A stretch of DNA of 64,000 bases. Origin: an uncultured Agathobaculum sp. (GTDB taxonomy: Bacteria > Bacillota > Clostridia > Oscillospirales > Butyricicoccaceae). The number at the start of each line of letters is the position of its first letter. The first letter of the stretch is position 1. The notes beneath the pieces were generated by a model. It ran no database searches. It had not been told where the DNA came from and saw nothing but the letters and a program-made list of their open reading frames with translations. Location of the stretch: NCBI GenBank assembly GCA_944384725.1, contig CALWUJ010000001.1:104138-168137 (forward strand). Reading direction: 5' to 3'. A program made the position numbers and the translations under genes. This document shows positions 16,438-25,179 of the stretch, in pieces.

Positions 16438-17892
16438 TTGTCCTCAAAAAACACCATGACGCGCGACGCAATGCTGTTCCTGCCGGCGAAGGTCATTGAA
16501 GGCCTGCTGGTCATTGCGTGCACATCGCTATATACCCACCTGTTTTACGAATCCACCGTCGGCACGTTCAACTTCATCAACTTCAACGTGCAGATCGCCT
16601 ATCTGATTCTGGCAGGCTGGATGGCAAACGCCGCCACCCGTTATGTCGGAGAAGAATTCGGCAAGGATCAGGGACGCGGCCTGTTCTCCACAGTTTCGAC
16701 CGTGTATCTTATCATTTGTGCGGCGGTTGCTATTTTCTGCTGCGGCGCTGCCATCTTTCTGCATGACCCGCTGTATCTGGGATTCATGACCATGTTTTTC
16801 AGTTACACGGTCTTTCAGATTCTCAACTCTGCGCTCATCCAGCTTGGCCGTATGCGCGCCTCTATCTCTCTCAGCCTGACCTCTGCTGTACTCAAGCTGC
16901 TGGTGGCTTACGGACTGGTGTTCAGCATGCGCAACCCCGCCTCCCCTTTTCCGGCCATCTGCGCCAATACGGTGGCGGACGGCATTGCCGGCATCGGTGC
17001 GGTGATCGCACTCGGTCTGCCGTCCATTGCGCGGCTGCGCTGGTTCTCGCGTGAGCTGTTCGGCAAATTCCTGCGTTTCGGCGTGCCGCTGATGGGCGTT
17101 TCCATTTCGGTCACGCTGCTCAACCAGATTGACAAATATCTGGTCGTTGGCTTTTTCGATATGGATGCATACGGCATCTATTCCTCCAACAATTCGATCG
17201 CTTCCGGCCTATTTACCATGATTTCGGTCGGCATCATGCGCGGTGTCTATCCCGCCGTGCTGCGCGCATGGCGCGAGGGCGGACGGGATGCGGCCAAGCC
17301 CCTGCTCAACCAGGGTGTACGGCTGTATCTGCTGATCGCCGTGCCCGCCGTAGCCGGACTGACGGCAGTCGCGCTGCCGATGTCCCGCGTGCTGTTCGCC
17401 AAGGGATACGAAGCAGGCGCGCCGGTCATCGCGTACACCGCGCTCGCCATGCTGTTCATGGGACTGACGGAATACGCCAACAAGGCATATGAACTCGAAC
17501 AGTCCACGGTTTCGGTGTTGCAGAACAGCGCAGCCGCAGCGATTATCAAGGTGATTTCCAGCGTCATCCTGCTGCGTGCTTTCGGCTTCACCGGCGGCGC
17601 CATGGGTTCGATCGTTGCCTTTGCGTCTTACTTTGTCATCACCTGCGTGCGTGTGCGTCGCCGCTTCCTGTTCCATGTTCCCGCCAAAAATCTTGCGCGC
17701 ATCATCATCAGCGCTGTCTTGTGCGGCGCGGCAGCCTATGGCTGCACGCTGTTTCCGGTCAGCAATCTTGTGCGGCTTATCTGCGCTGTTCCGGCGGGCG
17801 CGATCACCTATGCCGTGTGCATCGTCGCCAGCGGCGAAGGCCGTGCAGAAATGCAGGCAGTATTGCGGCGGATACAAAAAACCAATCAGTAA
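16438..17892 (+). CDS. Polysaccharide flippase, MOP/Wzx superfamily
   Basis: A 484-residue membrane protein with about 12-14 hydrophobic segments, beginning LFLPAKVIEGLLVIACTSLYTHLFY and including FGVPLMGVSISVTLLNQIDKYLVVGFF, typical of the oligosaccharide flippase/PST branch. It would move lipid-linked sugar units across the membrane. The TTG at 16438 is favoured by GAGGG 7 bases upstream; the ATG at 16456 lacks one. It is divergent from the GT-CsaB operon, so the two together probably build and export the same wall polymer. Substrate is inferred from context. Confidence 0.85.
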   Translation: MSSKNTMTRDAMLFLPAKVIEGLLVIACTSLYTHLFYESTVGTFNFINFNVQIAYLILAGWMANAATRYVGEEFGKDQGRGLFSTVSTVYLIICAAVAIFCCGAAIFLHDPLYLGFMTMFFSYTVFQILNSALIQLGRMRASISLSLTSAVLKLLVAYGLVFSMRNPASPFPAICANTVADGIAGIGAVIALGLPSIARLRWFSRELFGKFLRFGVPLMGVSISVTLLNQIDKYLVVGFFDMDAYGIYSSNNSIASGLFTMISVGIMRGVYPAVLRAWREGGRDAAKPLLNQGVRLYLLIAVPAVAGLTAVALPMSRVLFAKGYEAGAPVIAYTALAMLFMGLTEYANKAYELEQSTVSVLQNSAAAAIIKVISSVILLRAFGFTGGAMGSIVAFASYFVITCVRVRRRFLFHVPAKNLARIIISAVLCGAAAYGCTLFPVSNLVRLICAVPAGAITYAVCIVASGEGRAEMQAVLRRIQKTNQ

Positions 17893-17904
17893 GGAGGGCC
17901 AGCT

Positions 17905-17988
17905 GTGAAGACCCGTATCTGGATCGAACTCGGACTGCTCATTGCCATCATCGTCGGCAACATCGTCTATCGCGCCATGGGAAATTGA
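17905..17988 (+). CDS. 27-residue single-pass membrane peptide
   Basis: A very short gene 12 bp after the flippase stop, with an excellent AAGGAGGG five bases before a GTG start. The peptide has a basic N-terminus (KTRIWIELG), one hydrophobic helix (LLIAIIVGNIVY) and the tail RAMGN. Such peptides often attach to larger membrane complexes; here the flippase is the obvious candidate. The strong ribosome binding site and consistent topology are the evidence; no family is recognised. Confidence 0.6.
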   Translation: MKTRIWIELGLLIAIIVGNIVYRAMGN

Positions 17989-18032
17989 TCCCTGCCTTGC
18001 AGGATGAAATATCTCTTTTTTGCTTAAAAAAC

Positions 18033-18061
18033 TTGTCTAAATCGCAAATCAATGGTATAAT
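18033..18061 (+). promoter_or_regulatory. Strong sigma-A promoter of aspS
   Basis: TTGTCT (18033-18038), 17 bp, perfect TATAAT (18056-18061), about 45 bases before the aspS start. Confidence 0.82.
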
Positions 18062-18105
18062 ATGACCCTGTATGAAAATGCTGAAATAGAGAGGCGTTAA
18101 TAATT

Positions 18106-19431
18106 ATGGAAATGATTCACGAAGCGGGCCAGTATGTCGATACCGTAAAGCGCGTGTGCGATGCGGTCGGCGGCGAAGTCACCTTCCGCGGCACAGTGCA
18201 CCGCGTGCGCGATATGTCGGACTTTGCGTTCGTCATCATGCGCGTCGAACGCGGCCTGATCCAGTGCACCTTCCAAGGGGATGAGATCGGTGGTGTCAAG
18301 CGTGCCGACATCAAGGATGCCATGGTGCTTGAAGTCACCGGCAAGGTGCAGGAAGAACCGCGTGCCGAGCATGGCGTTGAGGTTGTGCTGAGCGCAGTCA
18401 GCATTCTTGCCCGTCCGTATGACCAGCTGCCGGTACCGCTCGGCAAGAAATATATGGGCCTGTCGCTCGATGTCGACCTGCCGCTGCGTCCGATCACGCT
18501 GCGTCACCCGATCAAGCAGGCAGTATTCCGTGTGCAGGGTGCCATTGCGGACGGCTTTGCGCAGTATATGCAGTCGCAGGGCTTCACCCACATCCACACC
18601 CCCAAGATCGTTGTTGCAGGCGCAGAGGGCGGCGCCAACCTGTTCAAGCTGGACTATTTTGGTCAGCCGGCTTATCTGGCGCAGTCCCCCCAGTTCCACA
18701 AGCAGTATCTGGCCGGCGCGTTCGGCCGCGTGTATGAAGTCGGCAGCGTTTACCGTGCCGAGCGCCATAACACCTCGCGCCACCTGAATGAATATATCGG
18801 TCTGGACTTTGAGATGGCCTATATCGACTCGATGTACGACGTCATGGCGATGGAGACCGGCATGCTCAAGGCAGTTATGGCTTATGTCAAGGAGCATTGC
18901 GCCGAGGAAATCGCGCTGCTCAAGGCCGATATCCCGGAGATCACTGAGATCCCGACCATCCGTTTCCATGAAGCCAAGCAGATCATGGAAGAAAAGTACG
19001 GTCACAAGTCTAAGAACCGCTACGACCTCAACCCGGACGAAGAAGTGCTGCTCTGCCAGTGGGCAAAGGAGGAGCACAACAGCGAGTTCGTGTTTGTCAC
19101 CCACTTCCCGTCTGCCAAGCGTCCGTTCTATGCGATGGACGATCCCGAAGATCCCAAGCTTGCTCTGTCGTTCGACCTGCTGTTCCGCGGTCTGGAAATC
19201 ACGACCGGCGGTCAGCGTATCCACGACTATCAGGAGCAGATCAACAAGCTGGAAGCACGCAAGATGAACGTCGAGCTGTTCGAATCGTTCACCATGCTGC
19301 ACAAGTATGGCATGCCGCCGCACGGTGGTCTGGGCATCGGCTTGGAACGCCTGACCATGCAGCTGCTTAAGCTGAATAATGTGCGCGATGCCTCCATGTT
19401 CCCGCGTGACATGAACCGCCTCGAGCCGTAA
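18106..19431 (+). CDS. aspS: Aspartyl-tRNA synthetase, archaeal/eukaryal type
   Basis: Charges tRNA with aspartate. At 441 residues it is much shorter than the ~590-residue bacterial AspRS because the bacterial GAD insertion is missing. An N-terminal OB-fold (VTFRGTVHRVRDMSDFAFVIM) is followed by class II motifs: motif 2 with YEVGSVYRAERHNTSRHLNEY and motif 3 with GGLGIGLERLTMQLL. This AspRS2 form is often non-discriminating and also makes Asp-tRNA(Asn) for GatCAB; whether this one does cannot be read here. Monocistronic between its own promoter and terminator. Confidence 0.93.
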   Translation: MEMIHEAGQYVDTVKRVCDAVGGEVTFRGTVHRVRDMSDFAFVIMRVERGLIQCTFQGDEIGGVKRADIKDAMVLEVTGKVQEEPRAEHGVEVVLSAVSILARPYDQLPVPLGKKYMGLSLDVDLPLRPITLRHPIKQAVFRVQGAIADGFAQYMQSQGFTHIHTPKIVVAGAEGGANLFKLDYFGQPAYLAQSPQFHKQYLAGAFGRVYEVGSVYRAERHNTSRHLNEYIGLDFEMAYIDSMYDVMAMETGMLKAVMAYVKEHCAEEIALLKADIPEITEIPTIRFHEAKQIMEEKYGHKSKNRYDLNPDEEVLLCQWAKEEHNSEFVFVTHFPSAKRPFYAMDDPEDPKLALSFDLLFRGLEITTGGQRIHDYQEQINKLEARKMNVELFESFTMLHKYGMPPHGGLGIGLERLTMQLLKLNNVRDASMFPRDMNRLEP

Positions 19432-19445
19432 AATCAAAAAAACGC

Positions 19446-19486
19446 AAGCACTGTCGGAATTCACAATTCTGACAGTGCTTTTTTGT
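19446..19486 (+). terminator. Intrinsic terminator of aspS
   Basis: A 16-bp stem (19446-19461 with 19465-19480, one G-U pair, 3-base loop) followed by TTTTTT. Confidence 0.9.
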
Positions 19487-19632
19487 ATGTTATATCTCAT
19501 CCCATCGCCCATATTCTGGAATTTAACTTGAGTTTGGTAACAAAACAGAAAAAAATCCGGTCACGCTGTCACAAAATGCACCTGACTTCCGTTATAACGG
19601 GTGAACATGTTCCTAAGAAAGGGGGCGCAGTC

Positions 19633-20169
19633 ATGGACACCCGCCCACTGGATGAGCGCTTTGCCGAAGGCGGCGAAACCGCGCTCGCAGATGTCATTGC
19701 ACTATACGGTCAGCCGCTTCTGCGATATTGCCATCACATCCTATGTGATTATCACGAAGCGCAGGACGCCGTGCAAACCACTTTCATCAAAGCCTATGAC
19801 AACCATCATCGGTTCCGTCCGGGTACCAGCCTGAGCGCATGGCTGTATCGCCTTGCCTATACAACCTGCGTTGACCTATTGCGCCATCGTAAACGCCAGC
19901 TGGTCACGCCGCCTCCCACGGCTGCCGATCCGGACTATATTGGAGAGGAATTGCGCAGCGCACTCGAAACGCTGTCCCCTGAGCAGCGCGCATTGGTATA
20001 TAGCCGCGTCATTGAGCAACGCAGCTTTGATGCGCTGGCCGTGATTTACGGTAAGCCAGCCGCGACCCTGCGCAAACGGTATGAACGCGCACGCAAAAAG
20101 CTGGCCCAAGCACTGCAAGGTACGTCGATAGAAAGGAGGAACAAGGAGTATGAAACTCACACCGGATGA
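19633..20169 (+). CDS. ECF-type RNA polymerase sigma factor
   Basis: The ATG at 19633, with AGGGGG 9 bases upstream, gives a 178-residue protein. Region 2 is CHHILCDYHEAQDAVQTTFIKAY, followed by RFRPGTSLSAWLYRLAYTTCVDLLR; region 4 is LSPEQRALVYSRVIEQRSFDALAVIYGKPAATLRKRYERARKKL, a sigma-70-like helix-turn-helix. No region 3, as expected for ECF factors. Its end overlaps the next gene by 20 bp. A GTAAC-type element about 90 bases upstream followed after ~17 bp by CGGTC could be an autoregulated ECF promoter, but this is weak. Confidence 0.88.
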   Translation: MDTRPLDERFAEGGETALADVIALYGQPLLRYCHHILCDYHEAQDAVQTTFIKAYDNHHRFRPGTSLSAWLYRLAYTTCVDLLRHRKRQLVTPPPTAADPDYIGEELRSALETLSPEQRALVYSRVIEQRSFDALAVIYGKPAATLRKRYERARKKLAQALQGTSIERRNKEYETHTG

Positions 20170-21556
20170 TCTGCTAATCCGTCAGGCACTGGAACAGATC
20201 GAAACCCCAATGTATGACATTGCCGGTGCTGTGCGCGAACAACGTGCCCGCCGCAGCCGCCGTATTCCACTGCGCAGCCCGCAGCGTATTCTGGCTGCCG
20301 TCATTGCTGCGGTTTTGCTGACCGCCACTGCAGCAGCTGCTGTGGTGCAGCTTTCCGGTGGCTGGAACGCACTTTTCGGTCGAAATGTGATGATACCGGA
20401 TGGCCTTGCTACCCCTGTACGACAAACGCAGGACATCGATGGCTGCATCATCACACTGGAAGACGCCATCATCAGCGAAAACGATGTTGCCGTACTCTAC
20501 TCCTTTCGCTATGCGGACGGCTCTGTTGTCAATCACGATTCGCGTCTTACCCTTTTGGGCAATTCCAACCTGCTGATGGACGGTTCGGACGAATACTGCA
20601 TGTCCTCCAGCGGGATCGGCTCTATGGACAGTCAAGATCCCTCGGTGGAGTACTATTATGAAGCTTTTTCGCTGAGCGAAGATCCCGGCGACCGGCAGTT
20701 GACGCTGACCATTGATCCGGCATCCTGCATGGAGCAAACCGATGCATTGTCTGCCCCGATGGATCTTGCCGCAATCTACCGTTCACATCCAGTATCCTAT
20801 ACGGAGGACGATGGCGGAACCCAGCGGCTCACTGCCTTGCAGCAGCAGGACTGCACAAGCGCCGTCCTGCCGCAGTCCGACCAATGGCCTGAAATCAAGT
20901 TTGCAGGCGTCGCCTTTCAGGGCGACATTTTGTGCGCTTCGCTCCGTATGCCCGCCTATGACTCCTATGACAGCACAGCAGCACAAATCGAAGCCCTGCG
21001 GGACATCCGCACCGGTCACCTGTACTATGGCTCGCTGCATAGCTACGGCACCGACGATGACACCGAGCTTTGCGAAACCCAGTTTGAAGGTCTGACGGAA
21101 GCGGATCTGCCGTATCTGGAGCCGCAAATCTCCTATCGGCGCTATACGCCGCTGACAAATACAGGCTGGTCGTTTTCTTTCTGCGCACCAAGTGCAAACA
21201 CGCTGACGCGTGAACTGAATCTGACCATGGCAGAGGGCCTGCAGCTCGATCAGCTGACCATCACGCCTTTGGGCGTAGAACTTTCCGGCACCATGCCGAT
21301 TGATCTCACTTCAGACGAGCCGCTGCAGTTTGATGACCGTCAGACACCGGTGGTTACGCTTGTTCTGCAAGATGGAACGACCGTGCGCACGGTTTCGCAC
21401 AGCAAATCACTCGGCACGGATAGTGCAGATCCATCGACCGTAGAGTTTGGCATCGAATACCAATACCAGAACGGTTCGGAAAGCCGCCGTTTCCTGCAAA
21501 CCGAAACGATTTCAGCCATCCGAATCAATGATATTACCATTCCGATAGAAGAGTAG
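20150..21556 (+). CDS. Membrane-anchored anti-sigma-like protein (DUF4179-like)
   Basis: A 468-residue protein. Residues ~1-45 are cytoplasmic and basic near the membrane (REQRARRSRR), one transmembrane helix follows (ILAAVIAAVLLTATAAAAVV), and ~390 residues lie outside, rich in beta-strand patterns and acidic residues. This is the layout of ECF anti-sigma proteins with a DUF4179-type sensor. The 20-bp overlap with the sigma factor gene supports the pairing. The start is preceded by AGGAGG at a spacing of 10. No zinc-binding ZAS motif is visible, so the mode of sigma binding is unknown. Confidence 0.72.
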   Translation: MKLTPDDLLIRQALEQIETPMYDIAGAVREQRARRSRRIPLRSPQRILAAVIAAVLLTATAAAAVVQLSGGWNALFGRNVMIPDGLATPVRQTQDIDGCIITLEDAIISENDVAVLYSFRYADGSVVNHDSRLTLLGNSNLLMDGSDEYCMSSSGIGSMDSQDPSVEYYYEAFSLSEDPGDRQLTLTIDPASCMEQTDALSAPMDLAAIYRSHPVSYTEDDGGTQRLTALQQQDCTSAVLPQSDQWPEIKFAGVAFQGDILCASLRMPAYDSYDSTAAQIEALRDIRTGHLYYGSLHSYGTDDDTELCETQFEGLTEADLPYLEPQISYRRYTPLTNTGWSFSFCAPSANTLTRELNLTMAEGLQLDQLTITPLGVELSGTMPIDLTSDEPLQFDDRQTPVVTLVLQDGTTVRTVSHSKSLGTDSADPSTVEFGIEYQYQNGSESRRFLQTETISAIRINDITIPIEE

Positions 21557-21614
21557 AAAGCCCCGTGGGGGTAAATGAGGCCGGACAGTGTGGGGCTGCT
21601 CCGGCTCGGCATAT

Positions 21615-21647
21615 AACAGCCTGCTGATACGCAGGCTGTTCTTTTTT
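21615..21647 (+). terminator. Intrinsic terminator of the sigma/anti-sigma operon
   Basis: A perfect 10-bp stem AACAGCCTGC (21615-21624 with 21631-21640) followed by CTTTTTT. The rest of the 299-bp gap up to 21855 holds an extended -10 TGCTATAAT (21801-21809) before the next gene, with no clear -35. Confidence 0.85.
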
Positions 21648-21855
21648 GGTTATATTCTTGTGAAATTTGCACATTGCACAGTTTTTCTGTGTATTTTTTG
21701 TGCATGAAATACAAGAAACGGAAAACCCACACCGTTTCCCGCTTCAAAATGATGAAAAATACCGAATAACGCAAAAAACTCTTTCCTTTCTGTATTTTTA
21801 TGCTATAATGATAGCAGAAAAAGTATTCAGTGCTTTTGAAATGGAGGTAATCATT

Positions 21856-22098
21856 ATGACCAGAGGTATCCGCGTTAAAAATACGGATGACATCCAGAAG
21901 ATCAACAAGATTGTCACCAAGTATGGCTTTGATATCTGGATCCACGGCAAGAGCGGTATGGTAGATGCCAAGAGCCTGCTCGGCATGTTCCTGCTGTCGC
22001 TCAACGAGCCGCTGCAGATCGTACTGGAGGACGATGTCGACCCGACCGCCCTGTTCAAGGATCTGGCTGACTATCTGGAGATCGAGGACGAGGACTAA
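21856..22098 (+). CDS. HPr-like small protein without the phosphorylatable histidine
   Basis: The ATG at 21856 follows GGAGG at 8 bases and gives 80 residues. The middle, GKSGMVDAKSLLGMFLLSL, matches the HPr segment around the regulatory Ser (usually NLKSIMGVMSLG), and the size is right. However, the region where HPr carries the active His and Arg (GIHARPA) reads VKNTDDIQKINKIV, with no histidine. It therefore cannot act as a PTS phosphocarrier; a regulatory role through the Ser is possible. The C-terminus is very acidic. Single gene between its promoter and a strong terminator. Confidence 0.72.
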   Translation: MTRGIRVKNTDDIQKINKIVTKYGFDIWIHGKSGMVDAKSLLGMFLLSLNEPLQIVLEDDVDPTALFKDLADYLEIEDED

Positions 22099-22128
22099 TC
22101 TCCTCTCCACTTCGCAATACTTAATAGC

Positions 22129-22162
22129 AAAGCACCGGAAACGCAAGCGTTTCCGGTGCTTT
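22129..22162. terminator. Bidirectional intrinsic terminator
   Basis: A perfect 15-bp stem (22129-22143 with 22148-22162, loop CAAG) with T-tract to the right and A-rich left side, between convergent genes. Confidence 0.88.
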
Positions 22163-22181
22163 TTCTTTTCCGTTTGTGTTT

Positions 22182-23246
22182 TTACAGGATACGCAGCGTC
22201 TTAGGTGCTTCCGTCAGATTGATGCAGCCATCTTCAATCACATACAGCATATCCTCGGTGCGTACACCGAATTTGCCCGGCAGATAAATCCCCGGCTCTG
22301 CGGTCAGAATACTGCCCGCAGGCAGCAATACGTCCGCACGCGAGGATGCGGTCGGCGCTTCGTGAATTTCCAGCCCCACGCCATGACCGAAGCCATGACC
22401 AAAGGCATCACCATAGCCCGCCGCTTCGATCACACGGCGCGCCGCGCCATCCACCTCCCGGCCGGACACGCCCGCCTTACAGCAGGCAATCCCCGCAAGC
22501 TGGGCATCGAGCACGGTATCATACACACGCTGCATATCCTCGGTCACATGACCGACCGCGACCGTACGCGTCATATCCGAGCAGTATCCGTCCACGATGC
22601 AGCCGAAATCCATCGTCACAAAATCGCCCGCTGCAATCGTTTTTTCAGTCGGTACGCCATGCGGCTTTGAGCTGTTGGCTCCCGACACCACAATCGGGTC
22701 AAACGACATATTCTCCGCCCCATAATGCAGCATCAGATAGGTCAGGCGCGCGGCGATTTCTTTCTCAGTCACGCCTACGCGAATATCATTCATGACCTCT
22801 TCGAGTGCTTGCTCCGCAATACGCTGCGCCGCAACAATCTTTTCGACCTCGTCATCCTCTTTGGTCACGCGCAGACGGGCTACGCCGTCCTCCAAGCGCA
22901 CGACGGTGGCATGCAGCGCCGTCGCCCACTTGGAATATTCCGCATATGTCAGCGTCTCATCCTCCAGCGCTATCTTACGCACGCCGTCCTGCTCGATCAA
23001 TTCGTTGATGGCCGCGGTATAGCTGCGGCCTACACCGATCTCACGCACCTCAAAGTCACTCACCGCTGCGCGCGCCGCCTCAACATAACGGAAATCCGTA
23101 TAGAACACCGCCTGCTTGGCGGACAGGTACACCGCACCTGCCGTCGAATGAAAACCGGTTGCATAACGGCGGTTGACCTCGCTGGTCAGCACCAGCGCGT
23201 CATACGGCGCTTCCAGCAGCAGTTCCTGCAATTCCTTTCGCTTCAT
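22182..23246 (-). CDS. Xaa-Pro aminopeptidase-like M24 metallopeptidase
   Basis: Removes N-terminal residues before proline, releasing amino acids in the cytoplasm. The ATG at 23246 (10 bp after aroQ) gives 354 residues: an N-terminal creatinase-like domain (VLTSEVNRRYATGFHSTAG) and the M24 pita-bread domain. All five metal ligands are visible: Asp in VTMDFG, Asp in CSDMTRT, His in GHGVGLEIHEAP, Glu in TAEPGIY and Glu in VRTEDML. In many Clostridia and Bacillus it follows aroQ and precedes efp; efp is not found here because a terminator follows. Confidence 0.92.
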   Translation of the reverse strand: MKRKELQELLLEAPYDALVLTSEVNRRYATGFHSTAGAVYLSAKQAVFYTDFRYVEAARAAVSDFEVREIGVGRSYTAAINELIEQDGVRKIALEDETLTYAEYSKWATALHATVVRLEDGVARLRVTKEDDEVEKIVAAQRIAEQALEEVMNDIRVGVTEKEIAARLTYLMLHYGAENMSFDPIVVSGANSSKPHGVPTEKTIAAGDFVTMDFGCIVDGYCSDMTRTVAVGHVTEDMQRVYDTVLDAQLAGIACCKAGVSGREVDGAARRVIEAAGYGDAFGHGFGHGVGLEIHEAPTASSRADVLLPAGSILTAEPGIYLPGKFGVRTEDMLYVIEDGCINLTEAPKTLRIL

Positions 23247-23256
23247 GCTTACCGCC

Positions 23257-23691
23257 TCACCCGATGATTGCCTTGACCGCATCCACAGCCAGCAGATAGC
23301 TGTGCTTACCAAAGCCCGCGATTACGCCTGCACATACCGGCCCGATGACCGACTTATGCCGGAATTCCTCACGCGCATGCACATTGGACATGTGTACCTC
23401 TACCGCAGGCAGGCGCACCGCAGCAATCGCGTCGCGCAGCGCATAGCTGTAATGGGTATATGCGCCCGCGTTGATGATGATAGCGTCGCAATCCTCACGC
23501 GCCGCATGAATACGGTCAATGAGCGCGCCCTCCGAGTTGGATTGAAAAACCGAGCAATCCATCCCCAGACGCTGGCATTTGTTGACTACCTCCGCGTTGA
23601 TAGCGGCAAGTGTCTCCGAACCGTAAATACCCGGCTCACGCTGGCCAGTCAAGTTGAGATTGGGTCCATGAATCAGCAGCACTTTTTTCAT
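23257..23691 (-). CDS. aroQ: 3-dehydroquinate dehydratase, type II
   Basis: Dehydrates 3-dehydroquinate in the shikimate pathway. The 144-residue product has the type II pattern: [20 protein letters not shown] with the catalytic Tyr, [19 protein letters not shown], and [19 protein letters not shown] with the catalytic His and Arg. Length is typical. It overlaps the upstream TIM-barrel gene (ATGA at 23688-23691) and precedes the aminopeptidase P gene by 10 bp, a conserved pairing in Firmicutes. Confidence 0.97.
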   Translation of the reverse strand: MKKVLLIHGPNLNLTGQREPGIYGSETLAAINAEVVNKCQRLGMDCSVFQSNSEGALIDRIHAAREDCDAIIINAGAYTHYSYALRDAIAAVRLPAVEVHMSNVHAREEFRHKSVIGPVCAGVIAGFGKHSYLLAVDAVKAIIG

Positions 23692-24548
23692 TTTTCTATC
23701 TCCTTGTGAAAAATTTGCATCATCGTCACAGCATCCTCGGCCTGCGTTCCGGCCGATTCACAAATGAAGTTCGGCGTATAACCCCGCGCAGCGGCCTCCT
23801 GCGCCACCGGCATAAAGTCCGGCCCGTATTCCGTATCCGCAAAAGTCAAATGCCGCACCTCACCTTTATCGTTGTACTCGATGTGAGAAAAATGCGCGTG
23901 CAGCATGCGTGTTCGCTCGACGCCGATGGTATTTTCCATCAGGTCAAACAGTTGTCTCACATCCTCGCGGGTGGACATGCCGCCGCCTGTGCGGCAGTTG
24001 AGATGCCCAAAGTCGATGCAGGGCAGCAAACGCTCGTCCGCCGCAACCAGCTCACAGACCTCCTCCGCTGAACCGAGTACGCTTTTCTTTCCCATGGTTT
24101 CCAGGCAGACCGTGCATCCTGTCAGATGTTCCTCCTCCAAGGCACGCAGAATGTTTTTCACATTCTCATGCGTGTTTCGCATCGCGCGCTCACGCGTCAG
24201 CTTGCCCTGTCCGCCGCAATGCACCACCATGCGCGTCGCGCCCAGCGGCACCGCCAGCCGCGCCGTTTCCAACACATAGCCGATATTCTTTTCCATCCGT
24301 TCGGTTTCCTCAGATGAAAGGTTGATGAAATATGGTGCGTGAATGCTCATGGCGATGCCATGCAACACCGCCGCTGCGCCGATTTTGCGCGCAGTCTCCT
24401 CCCCGCAGCGTACGCCGCGGCCGCATTGATATTCAAACGCGGTCAGACCTTTCGCAGCCAGCCACGCGGGCGCGTCCTCACTTTTCTTGAAGCCTTCAGC
24501 AGCGAAGGACTCAGAGTTGCCCGCCGGGCCGAATCTTGCCTTACTCAT
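23688..24548 (-). CDS. TIM-barrel protein, endonuclease IV/sugar isomerase superfamily
   Basis: The ATG at 24548 with AGAGG 6 bases upstream gives 286 residues. Strand-end metal-binding residues are in place: [45 protein letters not shown] and ICESAG. These resemble Nfo-type AP endonuclease and xylose isomerase-like proteins. DNA repair (AP site cleavage) or sugar-phosphate isomerisation are both possible. It sits in the chain yqeG-this gene-aroQ-aminopeptidase, overlapping yqeG by 8 bp. Confidence 0.8.
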   Translation of the reverse strand: MSKARFGPAGNSESFAAEGFKKSEDAPAWLAAKGLTAFEYQCGRGVRCGEETARKIGAAAVLHGIAMSIHAPYFINLSSEETERMEKNIGYVLETARLAVPLGATRMVVHCGGQGKLTRERAMRNTHENVKNILRALEEEHLTGCTVCLETMGKKSVLGSAEEVCELVAADERLLPCIDFGHLNCRTGGGMSTREDVRQLFDLMENTIGVERTRMLHAHFSHIEYNDKGEVRHLTFADTEYGPDFMPVAQEAAARGYTPNFICESAGTQAEDAVTMMQIFHKEIEK

Positions 24549-25053
24549 GCCGTCCTCTCGCCTCCATTCTCCGCTTGCCGCGCTCGATAAAACCGCGCTC
24601 AATCTGGTAGCGCACGTTCACCCAGAAATAATGTCGGTCGAGTGTCTGCACATAGCAGGTCAGCGCGCCGACGCAGTTTCCACCGAGCACATCGGTGAAA
24701 ATCTGATCGCCCACAACGGCAATTTGATTCAGCGGCAGCCCCAGCCGCTTTGCCGCACGGCGAAAGCCAAACGACAGCGGCTTGGTTGCCCGGCAGATAT
24801 ATTCCGCGCCCAGCGCTTCACAAAACTTACCCACGCGCCGCTCTCGATTGTTGGAAAACACCAGTACCTGCACGCCAGCCTCACGCAGCGTGCGCACAAA
24901 CGGCGCGAGCGTATCCGGCGGCAGCGCGGCTTTGTGCGAGGCCATCGTGCCGTCCAGATCAATCAGCACACCGCGAATCCCATGCCGCTCCAGCAGCGCG
25001 GGCGTTATATCATAAATGGAATCAAACACATAATCCGGAATCAGTTTGCTCAT
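24541..25053 (-). CDS. YqeG-family HAD phosphatase
   Basis: A 170-residue HAD IIIA-type hydrolase. The nucleophile motif is IDLDGTMASH (residues ~32-41), motif II VLVFSNNRERRV, motif III Lys in RATKPLSFGF, and motif IV VVGDQIFTDVLGGN. The C-terminal part is basic. Members such as YqeG resemble mitochondrial phosphatidylglycerophosphate phosphatase, and a role in phospholipid synthesis has been proposed for the family; the substrate here is not known. First gene of the four-gene operon. Confidence 0.88.
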   Translation of the reverse strand: MSKLIPDYVFDSIYDITPALLERHGIRGVLIDLDGTMASHKAALPPDTLAPFVRTLREAGVQVLVFSNNRERRVGKFCEALGAEYICRATKPLSFGFRRAAKRLGLPLNQIAVVGDQIFTDVLGGNCVGALTCYVQTLDRHYFWVNVRYQIERGFIERGKRRMEARGRHE

Positions 25054-25179
25054 TCGTTCACTCCTGCGTTCTCACTTTGGCGAATGCCACATATAGTGTA
25101 ATAGAATTTGTCCAAAAAGTCCAGTGCAGCGCTGCAACCTCCGCTTTGCACCGCTGCCCCGAACACAAGGGAGTCGATC

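Noticed and set aside
17989-18032. Small CCTG/CAGG hairpin as a terminator after the flippase operon
   Set aside because: A 4-bp stem 15 bases from the T-run is too weak to call.
18097-19512. Minus-strand frame covering aspS
   Set aside because: Mirror of aspS codons; product has no recognisable domain.
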